Source: Euperipatoides rowelli
Taxonomy: Eukaryota; Onychophora; Udeonychophora; Euonychophora; Peripatopsidae
Reading direction: 5' to 3' (one strand)
Length of the DNA: 10,364 bases
Assembly (NCBI GenBank): GCA_003024985.2
Contig: PXIH01S0037383.1
The notes under the pieces were generated by a model. The model did no database searches, was not told where the DNA came from, and was given only the letters and a program-made list of their open reading frames with translations. Within the stretch, counting starts at the first letter, position 1; every line of letters starts with the position of its first letter. Both the position numbers and the translations under genes were made by a program. Below, in pieces: positions 1-8,545 of this stretch.

Positions 1-440
1 AAACTTGAAATTTGGCATGTAGGTAGGTTCCATAGTGTAGACAATGAAAAATGACTTTTGAATTTTTTGGGGGGTGAGGGGGGACAAATGACCCGGTAGT
101 GTTTAGCATACTTTCCAACATAGCACAAACTTGAAATTTGGCATGTAGGTAGGTTCCATAGTGTAGACCATGAAAATAAACTTATGGACTTTATTGGGTG
201 GTGGGGGGGGGGAGAAATGACATGGTAGTGTTTAGCATACTTCCCAACATAGCACACACTTGAAATTTTGCATGTAGGTAGGTTCCATAGTGTAGACAAT
301 GAAAATAGACTAGAGCCATAACTAAAGTTGGCATAGGTGACAAAATTACAGTATTGCTATTGTTTTTACTGGTAGGTGGAGGGGGGGGGGGAGCAAATGA
401 CCCAATAGTGTTTAGAATACTTCCCAACATAGCACAAACT
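1..440. repeat. Tandem array with G-run units
   Basis: Successive units begin at 1, 127, 256 and 436, where the fourth is cut off after a few bases. Each starts with a near-identical block (AAACTTGAAATTTGGCATGT, then AGGTAGGTTCCATAGTGTAG). Each continues through a G-run and ends with TAGTGTTTAG..CATAGCAC. The first two units are 126 and 129 bp. The third is 180 bp because of an insert around 310-370 that the other two lack. The G-runs (about 69-81, 193-212, 379-391) differ in length, as expected for slippage. A proline-rich reading frame on the minus strand (191-430) is only the reverse of these G-runs and is not a gene. The array probably extends left of the window. I do not recognise the family by name. 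Confidence 0.9.
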
Positions 441-1326
441 TCAGCTAGTTATAAAATAAAATTGAAATTATGATAACGTTCTGTAGGCTAATATAACATA
501 GCGATAGCGGTGGATTAAAGTTAGCCTATATCAATAATAACAAGAGACTACAATGTAATGAATAGAATATTTTATTATTATTATTGTTAACTGTTAATTT
601 AGTTTTATTATTAGGGTTTTATTGAATTGAATATACAAATACAAATGAATAAAAGAATTTTAACTATTAATATTTATCATATGGTACCTTTTTGTTAATT
701 CTGCATACACATGTAAGCTATTTACTGATTTAGCTAAAGTAAAAAGCAATAGGGCCTAAGCCTCACTGTTCCTTTAAGTCCAGACAGTTTTTTTTTTTTT
801 TTAATTAAATGATCCAAAAGTATTATCCAAAAATGTTATCATCAGAGTTGGGCCATAGCTAATATTATTCTCTTGTAAGANAACTACGTATTAAACCCAC
901 TTTTCCCCAACCCTATGATGATGAAGGGGTGAAATAATTCATTTTTGATCGATTTTGATCATTTTTGACAAAAATATATGCACCGTAATGACAAATGACA
1001 AAAATATATGCGCAGATGTTAAAAACGCGGTAAAAGTGAATAACAGATCCAAGTATTAACCGCTTCTTTCAAACTTTAGCTGGAGCAGCTAGAGATTGTG
1101 AGTCATTTATTCAGGCGATTGTGTTAAGGAGAATTCTATAGTTTTAACTAAATGTATTATCTACGGGAAATCGTGATTTTTATATTGATTTTTTCTTATA
1201 GTGAAAATATTCTTTCCTTTGATGACTAATTTGCAATTGTTATTTCCTGAAGTTTTGAAAGGTATTATTTATATAGTTTAGTTTCCTGGCTAGAGTTAGC
1301 TAAAGACAGTACTCATTACAGCCTAA
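441..1326. other. AT-rich gene-free stretch
   Basis: No coding region or RNA gene is visible. It contains a run of 15 T at 788-802, which could be the poly(A) tail of a minus-strand insertion but has no recognisable body. There is also a 15-bp direct repeat, GACAAAAATATATGC, at 967-981 and 997-1011, and one undetermined base at 881. Confidence 0.6.
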
Positions 1327-2471
1327 TTAGTAAATAACGTTAATGGTTTTGGGAAGGAGCTGCCAACAAAATTTTTAGGATTGCCTTTCCCTTTTGTAGG
1401 CGAGTCTTGTCAAATGAGGATACAAAAAGTAATTATAGATAAAACCAGAGATGCTTGTGCTAATATTAAATATAAGAGCCTGTCTATCTCTTTTAAGGCA
1501 AAGATTATGAACACAAATGTTATCCCAATCACAAAGTATTATTTACCGTTTTTCCAAGTAACAAAAAAATTAATTAATGAAATCTACAAAATTATCACAG
1601 ATGCATTATGGGCAGGGAACAATAGATATATAGGTAAGTTAACCTTAATGGTCCCAAGAAATCTGGGGGGGGGGGGGTCTTAGGATTAAAAAATGTTGAA
1701 ACGCTGCACGATTCTATATCATTTAATGTTTTTGGAAGACTATTGTTTTATCTTCAAGACAACTTTGGAGAGCAAATAATGCCATCTGACACCCCACCTC
1801 TGAAAAATAAAAATGTGTTTATGGNCAGACAGTTGCAGAGATTACAAAATAACTATTTGAATGTCATGAATGATTTGTACCTAAGAGAATTTAGCAAAAC
1901 TACTTGTAAAATATTGTCTAAGTTAAGATTTGACTTATCTTACAATGAGATTGCATCAAAATATTGTTTCCAGATGTTGAGAGAATTATCAATCAATGGG
2001 AGCTTACCTGCCTTACTTAACTTTGTTTTTAAATGGTTGAATGATGGATTGCCATCGAGAGAAACAATTGTTCACAAATTTAGGTATAATATTCCCGTTA
2101 TGTGTTGCTTTTGTAGTGAGGATGAAACACTTCAGCATCTGTTTTTTGAATGTATTGGATTACACAAAATAAGAGATTGCTTTAAAAAAATTAACAAAAA
2201 TTGATATCGAAAAAAATTCGTTGGAAACATTTTTAGGATATATAAAGAAAAATAAAAAGTTAAGTTCTCAATGACTTTTTGCCTAGGCATTTGGAAATTA
2301 AGAAACGATTTTGTATTTGGAAAAATAAGCTCAATAAATATTGACTATATAAAGCATGAAATAATCACATCATATCTGTATGATGTTAAACATTTGGAAA
2401 AACAGAAATTGAAAAAACTGTGGAACAATGAAAACATAAATAAAAAATCGTTCTATTCTCCCTTTTTCTAA
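1327..2471 (+). pseudogene. LINE-A: 5'-truncated non-LTR retrotransposon
   Basis: This is the C-terminal part of a non-LTR reverse transcriptase ORF2, read in pieces. Frame 1 (open from 1327) gives ELPTKFLGLPF at about 1357-1389, the conserved KFLG-P block downstream of the polymerase active site. It continues with an LSISFKAKIMN..IP..KYYLPFF segment, then ALWAGNN and PRNLGG. The frame breaks in a 13-base G-run at 1665-1677 and resumes in frame 3 with LGLKNVE. Frame 3 runs to 2204 and ends with a zinc-knuckle-like pattern: Cys codons at 2103 and 2112, His at 2136, Cys at 2151 (C-x2-C-x7-H-x4-C, as in zf-RVT domains). A piece at about 2200-2270 reads in frame 1. Then 2271-2471 in frame 3 gives GIWKLRND, the usual motif after this domain, before a stop. 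The catalytic YADD region is absent, so the copy is 5'-truncated and, with at least three frameshifts, dead. It is probably an L1/Tx1-like clade, but the family is uncertain. Confidence 0.88.
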
Positions 2472-3325
2472 ATTATATTGTGTTACATTTATTTTGTAAA
2501 CTTAAGCTTGATGTAAACAAGATGTCATTGTGCATCGCCTAATGACACTTTAAATTAATGATTCTAGATAATTTTGTTTTGTTTATTACAAGGGGTTTTT
2601 GTTAATGATGAAAGATTCTTTAGTTATTTTACTATTTGGTTATTAGTTTCCAAATTGGAAACAATTGTATTGGTTTTAATTGAGAAGTCTCAACTGCTGA
2701 GATGGTTTAGAACATCACTAATTATTCTCATTTTTGTATCATTTGTTGTTAGAGGATGATAAAAGTTGATTAAAAAAAAAAAAACACAAGCTGCAGTAAA
2801 AATTCAATTCCTGAGTAAAAGGCTCAACAAAAATAACAAACATTATTTTTATCATGATGATAAGAAAACTATAGTGACTGTTTCCATAGCTATAATATAT
2901 TCACAAAGCCATACACATAATTCACTGTTATTTAGGCTAATTTTGGTGAATTTATTTGAAAACTTCCATTATTTGTTATAGGCTATTCATGATGATTTAG
3001 GCTATTTAAAAAAAAATTTAAAATATTATGAAATCAATTTCAACACTATGCAATTATTTCAAATTAAAATTCCACCATGTAAATCTTCATATTATCATAG
3101 TTCCAAATTAAGTAACAATGTGATAAATTAAGAAACAAAGAGGAAAGGTAGTTAAAAGGATGTGACTAATTTATATTAGACATTTTACATTAATCTAGTT
3201 TAAACTATGATCAACAGGAATTCGGTTCATGACTATCTTTAATTTAGGAATCAATCTCTGTTGACTTATTGTTCCACTTAATTTTACAATTATTATATTG
3301 CTACTAATGAATTTTATTTTTTCAG
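2472..3325. other. LINE-A 3' flank and probable last intron
   Basis: AT-rich sequence between the end of LINE-A and the phosphatase exon. The first part may be the LINE 3' untranslated region. A run of 13 A at 2772-2784 is a candidate tail, but no target-site duplication was found. A 17-bp palindrome (GTTTCCAA, A, TTGGAAAC) lies at 2646-2662. Two short open frames here (2574-2759, 2766-2981) have biased composition, match nothing I recognise and are not called. The segment ends in a pyrimidine-rich splice acceptor. Confidence 0.55.
3311..3325 (+). promoter_or_regulatory. Splice acceptor (polypyrimidine tract and AG)
   Basis: A T-rich tract ending TTTTTTCAG immediately precedes CATGATATACAA. 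The AG at 3324-3325 places the exon start in phase 0, so the first two codons are the catalytic His-Asp of histidine acid phosphatase. The agreement of signal and homology makes this the likely true junction. Confidence 0.85.
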
Positions 3326-3595
3326 CATGATATACAAATAACAGCAATTCTAAACATGTTGGGTATTGACCACCTTGACCAGCTACCTGATAATGTTGCC
3401 ACTCTTTTTTTAGAACTTCATGCTAAAACATCAGATAATTATTATGTGAAGCTGTTCTATAGAAAAGCCACACTAAGTGATTCATATGAACTATCAATTC
3501 CAGGATGTCCTGCTCCGTGTTCATTGGAAATTTTTGTAAACATCACATCTACAGAAAAATTTCAGGATTTTGATAATTTATGCAACTTTGATTAG
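3326..3595 (+). CDS. Histidine acid phosphatase, terminal coding exon
   Basis: Partial CDS of 89 codons from the splice acceptor to TAG at 3593-3595. Histidine acid phosphatases (prostatic and lysosomal type, branch 2) hydrolyse phosphate monoesters at acid pH, usually in lysosomes or secreted. Seen here: His1-Asp2, matching the conserved HD pair whose Asp is the proton donor; LFLELH at 27-32, the family's strand-forming block; YYVKLFYR at 39-46; and IPGC-PAP-C at 58-65, whose C-x3-C corresponds to a known disulfide in prostatic acid phosphatase. Cys86 sits where the last structural Cys is expected. Asn72-Ile-Thr is a possible N-glycosylation site. There is no transmembrane or GPI tail after Cys86, so a soluble luminal or secreted enzyme is likely. 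The residue after HD is Ile rather than the usual Thr, a modest oddity. The upstream exons with the RHG active site are not in the window. LINE-A probably lies in the intron before this exon. The frame is intact, so the gene looks alive, although a decayed copy cannot be excluded without the other exons. Confidence 0.9.
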   Translation, partial: HDIQITAILNMLGIDHLDQLPDNVATLFLELHAKTSDNYYVKLFYRKATLSDSYELSIPGCPAPCSLEIFVNITSTEKFQDFDNLCNFD

Positions 3596-4984
3596 CTTCT
3601 TAAGGACTTTAAAAACAGGCTTATATACATCTCATCTATATAAAAAAATGGTATGTATACTACACGTGACAAATCTATTCCTACATATGGTATGGTTTGT
3701 GGATAGTGGTCACTCTGCAAAATTTGACAGTTGGAATCTACTGATTAAGTTTGTATAATTTATGAGGAGTAAATTTTGAAGGAAATTAATATTATGCATC
3801 AATGGATTCAAGAGTTAAAGTTTGCATAATTATTTCTATCCCAATATTCAAAACAGTAAAATTTCAAAAAGCATGTATTTTATTGATCTACATTGAACTA
3901 GTTTTTTTTTTAGATTTTATCAACTAGAATAATTTATACACAAGCTTTATATAAAAACTCATTTCATTGGAAAATTCATAATTAATTATAATTTTATAAT
4001 GTGAATTTTTTTTAAAGGGAAATCTCTACTAAAAACTTATGATATAAATATTTATTACATTCACTAGAAAGTACACAAGGAGAACACCAATATAAATGTG
4101 GAAATATAAACTTCATCCATGTTGGCACAATTTAATAGACTTGTTGTAGATTAGCCTATACCCATCCTGCAAGTTTTTGCACATCTGACTCCTAATTTAT
4201 ATTCATTTGACACGATTTCCGCCATTTTAAGAACTCGAAGTTTTCTCCATTTCTTTATTTACAAATCATATTTAAATAATTCACAATCTTTCTTATACAT
4301 ATCCTTAATTTGCATTATCTAAAAAAATGTTTTAATTAATTTGTTACCAACAAAGACTGTTTGGAATCTTATAAACCTCATAATCTTAAATATCATTATT
4401 ACAAAATATTAAATATCTTAATTTTGTATAATAAATTTGAATAATTCACATATAGATTTAGGTAATGTCATTATTTGTAAATGCATCCTCATCTACAACC
4501 TCAGGCTAACAAAGTATATTCACCTAAATAACAAATGATTAATGTCTTCATATTGTTTTATAATATATACAGTATATATGCCTACATTTAGTCTGTATAC
4601 TCATGCAGAAGTATTCCACCAAGAATCCATTAGTTGGGAACACCCCATAAAACATTTAATAAAGAAATTGCTTATAGATGGTGAGCTGTCTGTGTCAAAC
4701 TCAGATAGACCTACATAATATTTTTATATTTATAAAAATATTACTTCAATTGCAGAAGATCAGTAATTATTATAATAGTTCACTATGGTTTAAGATGATC
4801 CTTTTGGATATCTTGTTTTTAGACTATCATGATATTATGTGTGTCATTGAATTTAAGAAACAGACTGTACTTTTTTAATAATTGATCTTTTAGGCAAACT
4901 ATTGTAAATGTCTTGTACATTTGTTGGGGGGAGGAGTGACTGTTGATTCTAATTCAACAGTTTCATTCATATTCTGCCTTATTC
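3596..4984. other. 3' flank of phosphatase gene, no further gene seen
   Basis: AT-rich. The first part is presumably the phosphatase 3' untranslated region, but no strong polyadenylation signal lies close to the stop. AATAAA occurs only far downstream, at 4430-4435 and 4658-4663. Short open frames at 3570-3758 and 4678-4878 lack recognisable content. The right end may include highly decayed C-terminal sequence of the minus-strand LINE-B, but stops are too dense to support that. Confidence 0.5.
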
Positions 4985-5830
4985 TTAAATATACCAGCAC
5001 TTTATTATACTGAGTTATTTGATTTTAATACCCACATCCTGCAGGTCAAGTCCACCTCATTGCTTTTGGCATTGACATATTTTTACGGTTAACCTCTGCT
5101 CTTTTGCTACCCCATATAAATAATTTTCTAAATTACATTCTCATTAGCACATTTTTGGCATAAAAGTTTATCTTAGAGAAAATGTACACATTTACCAGCA
5201 TAATTAGCTGGTTTATTGACAGTTTTTGGTGTTTAGTATCTGCTATTTTTTCTTTAAAGAATACCAAGAATTTATTTTGTAATATTTTTTCAAACTTCAT
5301 TACCCATGGGATTCCTAGAAAATTTCTGGTAAAACAACTACTAAACCCATCTATAACTATATTTTATTGGGTTAATAATTACCATTTTCTTGAAGTTTAG
5401 TTGCTACTTCTTATCTTTTCTAATAACTTATGAGTTTGATCTTTGTTTTTTAATAATACTGTGATGTCATCCAAGAAGGGTATGGCATCAACGTATATCT
5501 GCATGGGCTTAATAATACCTATGTCAAGAGAGATCTTATTTTGATTAATACTTATTTTGTTTATATACAAACTAAATAAGTAGGTTGACAATACACTACC
5601 TTGCATTATCTCTTTGTTTAATAGAATACCTTCTAACTTCAGCTTCCCCATTTTGGNATAGATAATATTATTTATTACATAGTTAATCATGTGGAGCCTG
5701 ACTCTAAACGCTAAGGTTTCAGTGTTGTCATACATCAATGACTTTAAGGTATTTGTAATGGGGTGAAGGAATTTGCCTAGGGTTTTTGACGTCCTGGATC
5801 GCTTTTATTGACTCACAGGCTTTATCTTCA
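4985..5830 (-). pseudogene. LINE-B: decayed non-LTR reverse transcriptase
   Basis: Read on the minus strand from 5830 downwards. A DKACESIKAIQDVK-like stretch comes first. After a frameshift near 5740 there is LMYDNTE, then MQGSVLSTYLFSLYIN around residue 45 of the open frame (near 5606-5559), the QG..LS..LF.LYIN palm block. LDDITVLL follows at about 5474-5451, in the place of the YADD active-site motif with Leu-Asp-Asp. After an in-frame TAA at 5397-5399 the same frame continues, with further stops, to FLGIPW at 5304-5321, KLSINQ..I..VNVY, FIWGSKRAEVNRKNMSMPK near 5065-5120, and, one frame over, GGLDLQDVGIKIK at 5018-5056. This is the standard order of a non-LTR ORF2 after the palm. Several stops and at least two frameshifts make it non-functional. 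Its KRAEVNRK..MPK..GGL wording differs from LINE-A and LINE-C, so it is a separate family. Confidence 0.87.
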
Positions 5831-5897
5831 ACCAACAGTAAACTCATGTATGGTACCACTTTTGAATGTTATTGACCATCGATCTAGTGCAGGATCT

Positions 5898-6760
5898 CTG
5901 GGGAACTTCCTGGGAATTCCTTTCCCTTATATGGATTTTTATGGTGAGGAATAGTATTCAGGCTCATATTCTGTATTGTTTTGAGCAGGGGCAACTTGCT
6001 CTGTACACACGCCTTTCCTTGTTGACCAAAGTTAAGATAATTAACCAAAGTTAAGATAATTAACGCATATCTTTTCCCATGAGTTTATTATTACACGCCA
6101 CATATTCAATTTAACAAGTCATTCATTGAAAATTTGTATGTGTTTCTCACTGTATCTTATGGGGTCTAGATCGATACCTGTTTAAAAAAGGAGGTTCTGC
6201 CACTGCATTAGGCAGGGAGGGCTGGGATTACACGATATCAATCGTCTGGCTAGAGTTATCAAAGCCAATCCCCTTTTAGTCTTATCTATGTTTCGCCCAG
6301 TTTTTCAACAACAGTTTGGAGGTACCCCTACTGACACTCATCCGTCCTATGATGACGAATCTTCCTTTATTGTCAAATTGAGGTGGACCTTTCAGGACAT
6401 GGCTGACACATTCAACCTTCACACTGTAGACAAGTTTCACTACAAACATTATTCTGAACTTCTGGATCAAGATTACAAACTAACTCCAATGGCCTGGTTG
6501 CTCCTTCCATTCTACAGGCACTTCAAACTTAACTACGTATCTCCTAACTTATACAATTTCTTATTTCCGGTTGTTACCGATTCTGTGTTCACTAAGGACT
6601 TGCTAATTAGACGGTATGATTTTCATCTGTATCCATCGCACCCTTTTTTGGGCCCCAAGAGACAATACTGCATTTGCTAATGCATTGTGCCAATTATGGT
6701 AAAACCAGGCTAAAGACGACCCATTTCTTCCATTATGATTTTCATTCCCAGTGTATTTAA
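5898..6760 (+). pseudogene. LINE-C: 5'-truncated non-LTR retrotransposon
   Basis: The conserved NFLGIPFPY block lies at 5904-5930 (frame 3). Frame 1 then gives ARL-type text, LYTRLSLLTKVKIIN, from about 6004 to 6045. A 19-bp tandem duplication (6025-6062) shifts the reading to frame 2, which continues as NAYLFP, one stop, then VYYYTPHIQFNKSFIENLY. Frame 3 resumes with QGGLGLHDINRLARVIK at about 6213-6263 and stays open through 6680. Near 6650 the frame changes again to give QETILHLLMHCANYGKTRLK around 6656-6715, the His/Cys knuckle of the C-terminal domain, with a stop at 6758-6760. The upstream knuckle cysteines are not visible. The active-site palm is missing, so the copy is 5'-truncated. 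It starts about 70 bp from the 5' end of LINE-B and faces away from it. Base composition is visibly less AT-rich than the surroundings, suggesting a younger insertion. Confidence 0.87.
6025..6062 (+). repeat. 19-bp tandem duplication inside LINE-C
   Basis: ACCAAAGTTAAGATAATTA occurs twice without a gap (6025-6043, 6044-6062). Collapsing one copy would restore one reading frame across KVKIIN and AYLFP, so the duplication is a direct cause of the frameshift. Confidence 0.95.
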
Positions 6761-7118
6761 GATACCTTAACTGGGTTGCTACAGAACATACAGTTGATAG
6801 TGCCAGCTGTGATTATCGTTTCTCCTTCTGATAGCTCAGGAACTTCTGGATTTTTGAGGGGATATCTATGAGGTCGTGGCCCCATGTGCAGCTACAGGTT
6901 TTGGAGATTGTCAAGCAGGATTTTCTCATGCTACCAGGTCATATTTTTTTACCTTAAATGGCACAAACCTGCTACATTGGATTATTTTGACACTTTTTTG
7001 AAGGACTCAATTATGGTTGAGTAGGATATGGCTTTCTGCTATGGCTGTGTCTTTGTGATGCCTTTAATGTTCTATGGTACCTGTTTTTCCCCCTTTTTTT
7101 CCTTATTGTTTTTTTTTT
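6761..7118 (+). other. Presumed 3' untranslated region of LINE-C
   Basis: No coding signal follows the C-terminal stop. The sequence becomes T- and C-rich near 7086-7118. It is assigned to LINE-C by position only. The true end of the element may be here or at the poly(A) run ending at 7552. Confidence 0.45.
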
Positions 7119-7156
7119 AAATAAAATGACCTGTCATTGACAGGAAATNTTTATTT
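7119..7156. repeat. Near-perfect palindrome
   Basis: The centre is CCTGTCA, T, TGACAGG (7130-7144). After two mismatched pairs, pairing continues between AAATAAAAT (7119-7127) and the A-T-rich right arm (7147-7156), interrupted only by the undetermined base at 7149. The left arm also carries AATAAA. It could be a hairpin terminator-like end of an element or simply a palindromic repeat. Confidence 0.75.
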
Positions 7157-7204
7157 TAATAGATAATACATGTTTTCAAACTNGTTACTAACATAATCNT
7201 TACT

Positions 7205-7552
7205 TGTTTTCCTACTACGGTTCTGACGGTGAGGCAGCGTACCGGGATAGAAAACCCTGGCAAGGTATAGAAGCCAGGGAAAAAGACCTTTCCATAACTG
7301 CCCCGACTGTATTGCTTAAACAACCTGTATTGCTGCAGATCGCGCCACAAGGACGGGACTCCTTATTGTTTTTATTTTGTTTTTTTTGTCATCTTTTGGT
7401 GTTGTTTTGGCTCTGTAATCACTGCAGGATTACAGAGGTGCCCTTGTAACAAGCTTTTTCAACACTAGTCTACTTTGTATTTGCCTGTTTTTTTTTTGTG
7501 CTAAATAAAGTTATTTCAGGGACAACCCCCCCCCCCCAAAAAAAAAAAAAAA
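7205..7552 (+). mobile_element. Retroposed RNA 3' end with poly(A) tail
   Basis: A distinctly GC-richer block (about 7209-7365) is followed by T-rich sequence, AATAAA at 7504-7509, then 12 C (7526-7537) and 15 A (7538-7552). The spacing from AATAAA to the A-run fits mRNA polyadenylation, so this is the 3' end of a reverse-transcribed RNA. It could be the tail of LINE-C, a SINE or a processed transcript. Two stem-loops are visible: CCCTGGC/GCCAGGG at 7255-7261 and 7273-7279 (11-nt loop), and CTCTGTAATC/GATTACAGAG at 7411-7420 and 7428-7437 (7-nt loop). An open frame at 7204-7449 shows no recognisable protein and ends in low-complexity Leu/Phe. No target-site duplication was found. Confidence 0.6.
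7504..7509 (+). terminator. Polyadenylation signal AATAAA
   Basis: A canonical hexamer 28 bases before the A-run at 7538-7552, the expected distance for cleavage and polyadenylation. Confidence 0.75.
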
Positions 7553-8190
7553 TTATCTGATAGTTTAAAATAATGTATCAATTGTAGATTATTAACTATC
7601 ATTGATTAAATAAAGTACTGGTATTCAAGAATTTTCAAATTTGTATTTTAATATTAATTTTTGTTTTGTTAGTGTATAAAGTAGATAAAAATATAATAAT
7701 AAAATTTGTTTAGTAGAAGTAGTTAGCTAATAGTATAGTTATAATTTATATTACAGTTTAATAGATCTTTACATAGTATTGTGGGGTAAAGTTTACATTG
7801 TATATAGTGGTTTTGATTTATTCTAGTAATATAGAGAAAATATAGTCTATCAATATTCGGAAAAGAGGTCATGGGCTGAAGGAAAACAGTTTAAAAGTAT
7901 TTCCTTAAATTCAACAAATGTCTGACCAAATTCACCAATCCTGTGTTTATTAAAAAGTTGCATGGTGTAGATTAAGGATTATAGTATTATTGGTTTTATT
8001 TCTTGAATAAGGGATATTGAAAATTATAGGTTGAGGAGTATTGTATTCATAGGAGTATGGGATAATAATGGATTTATATCCATTATATATATGTTGTATT
8101 GTATAAAAAGTTTAGAGAGTATAAAATTTGTCTATGTTCAAGTGTTTGGAATTTAAAAAGAATACATAGTTCTTGATATGATATTAATTC
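7553..8190. other. AT-rich gene-free stretch
   Basis: No open frame, RNA gene or clear repeat is visible. The composition is strongly A/T with many short TATA-like words, which I do not interpret as promoters. Confidence 0.5.
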
Positions 8191-8256
8191 TACAACTTTA
8201 TATTAATATTTATGTATGTATGAAAACCTTCAAATGGTCACACATAATTGAGGCTT
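8191..8256 (+). repeat. Direct repeat, copy 1 (left of hammerhead)
   Basis: 66 bp starting TACAACTTTATATTAATA. It aligns without gaps to 8546-8611, with 55 of 66 positions identical by eye. Similarity fades on both sides. The offset between copies is 355 bp, and the hammerhead motif lies between them. Confidence 0.85.
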
Positions 8257-8335
8257 CAGGTGGTTTCTCAACAATTTGATAGGGGTGACATGATGTAGGT
8301 TTCTTTCAACCAAAACCTTGTCTTTGGATTGCAGG

Positions 8336-8357
8336 TTATACATTTAGTCATGTATAA
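8336..8357. repeat. 8-bp stem-loop upstream of hammerhead
   Basis: TTATACAT (8336-8343) and ATGTATAA (8350-8357) are perfectly complementary around a 6-nt loop. It lies about 35 bp before the outer helix of the ribozyme. Its role is unknown. Confidence 0.7.
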
Positions 8358-8391
8358 TCTGGGTATCGTATTGATATTCTTAGAAATCATC

Positions 8392-8455
8392 ACCTAGTAT
8401 TGCTGCTGATGAGACCTGATTGGTCGAAACAAGTACAGCGCTTAATATAGAAGGT
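8392..8455 (+). ncRNA. Hammerhead ribozyme, type I, minimal helix III
   Basis: All invariant core bases are present in order. Helix I 3' strand GCTG (8402-8405) is followed by CTGATGA (8406-8412). Helix II is GACC (8413-8416) paired to GGTC (8422-8425) across the loop TGATT. Then come GAA (8426-8428), helix III AC (8429-8430) paired to GT (8433-8434) across AA, and A8435 in the cleavage-site position (GTA, a permitted NUH triplet). Helix I 5' strand CAGC (8436-8439) pairs fully with GCTG. An outer helix ACCT (8392-8395)/AGGT (8452-8455) is possible beyond an internal loop. Self-cleavage is predicted after 8435. Very short helix III is a known trait of type I hammerheads in Penelope-like elements and retrozymes, where activity may need dimers. 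No such element's protein is visible here, so host assignment is inference. Chance assembly of the core with three matching helices is unlikely, but activity is untested. Confidence 0.82.
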
Positions 8456-8504
8456 AAATATCAGCGGTTTAATAGTGTGGCCATCTGATATTTTAAAAAT
8501 ACAC

Positions 8505-8528
8505 TAATACATACATATATGTGTATTA
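8505..8528. repeat. AT-rich inverted repeat
   Basis: TAATACA (8505-8511) and TGTATTA (8522-8528) form a 7-bp stem just before the second 66-bp direct repeat. In such AT-rich sequence it may be incidental. Confidence 0.5.
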
Positions 8529-8545
8529 ATATATTGTAATAACTA

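Noticed and set aside
191-430. Minus-strand proline-rich 79-codon frame
   Set aside because: It is the reverse of the G-runs and repeat units of the tandem array and repeats itself with the array period.
2574-2981. Two plus-strand frames, one with an IQ-motif-like AAVKIQ
   Set aside because: Hydrophobic or Lys/Asn-rich text as expected from AT-rich DNA, with no domain, no splice context and a frame start in an A-run.
3570-3758. 62-codon frame overlapping the phosphatase stop
   Set aside because: Out of frame with the recognised exon and lies in its 3' untranslated region.
4678-4878. 66-codon plus-strand frame
   Set aside because: Biased hydrophobic composition, no recognisable motif, beyond the decayed edge of LINE-B.
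5182-5400. 72-codon plus-strand frame
   Set aside because: Antisense shadow of LINE-B, whose FLGIPW and LSINQ motifs are on the other strand.
6282-6470. 62-codon minus-strand frame
   Set aside because: Antisense shadow of the LINE-C C-terminal region.
4985-6760. LINE-B and LINE-C as one twin-primed inverted insertion
   Set aside because: Both carry the same protein segment with clearly different residues, so they are not two halves of one element.
7156-7350. Minus-strand frame with FPGFYTLPGF text
   Set aside because: Interrupted by undetermined bases and opposite to the poly(A)-tailed strand; no recognisable domain.
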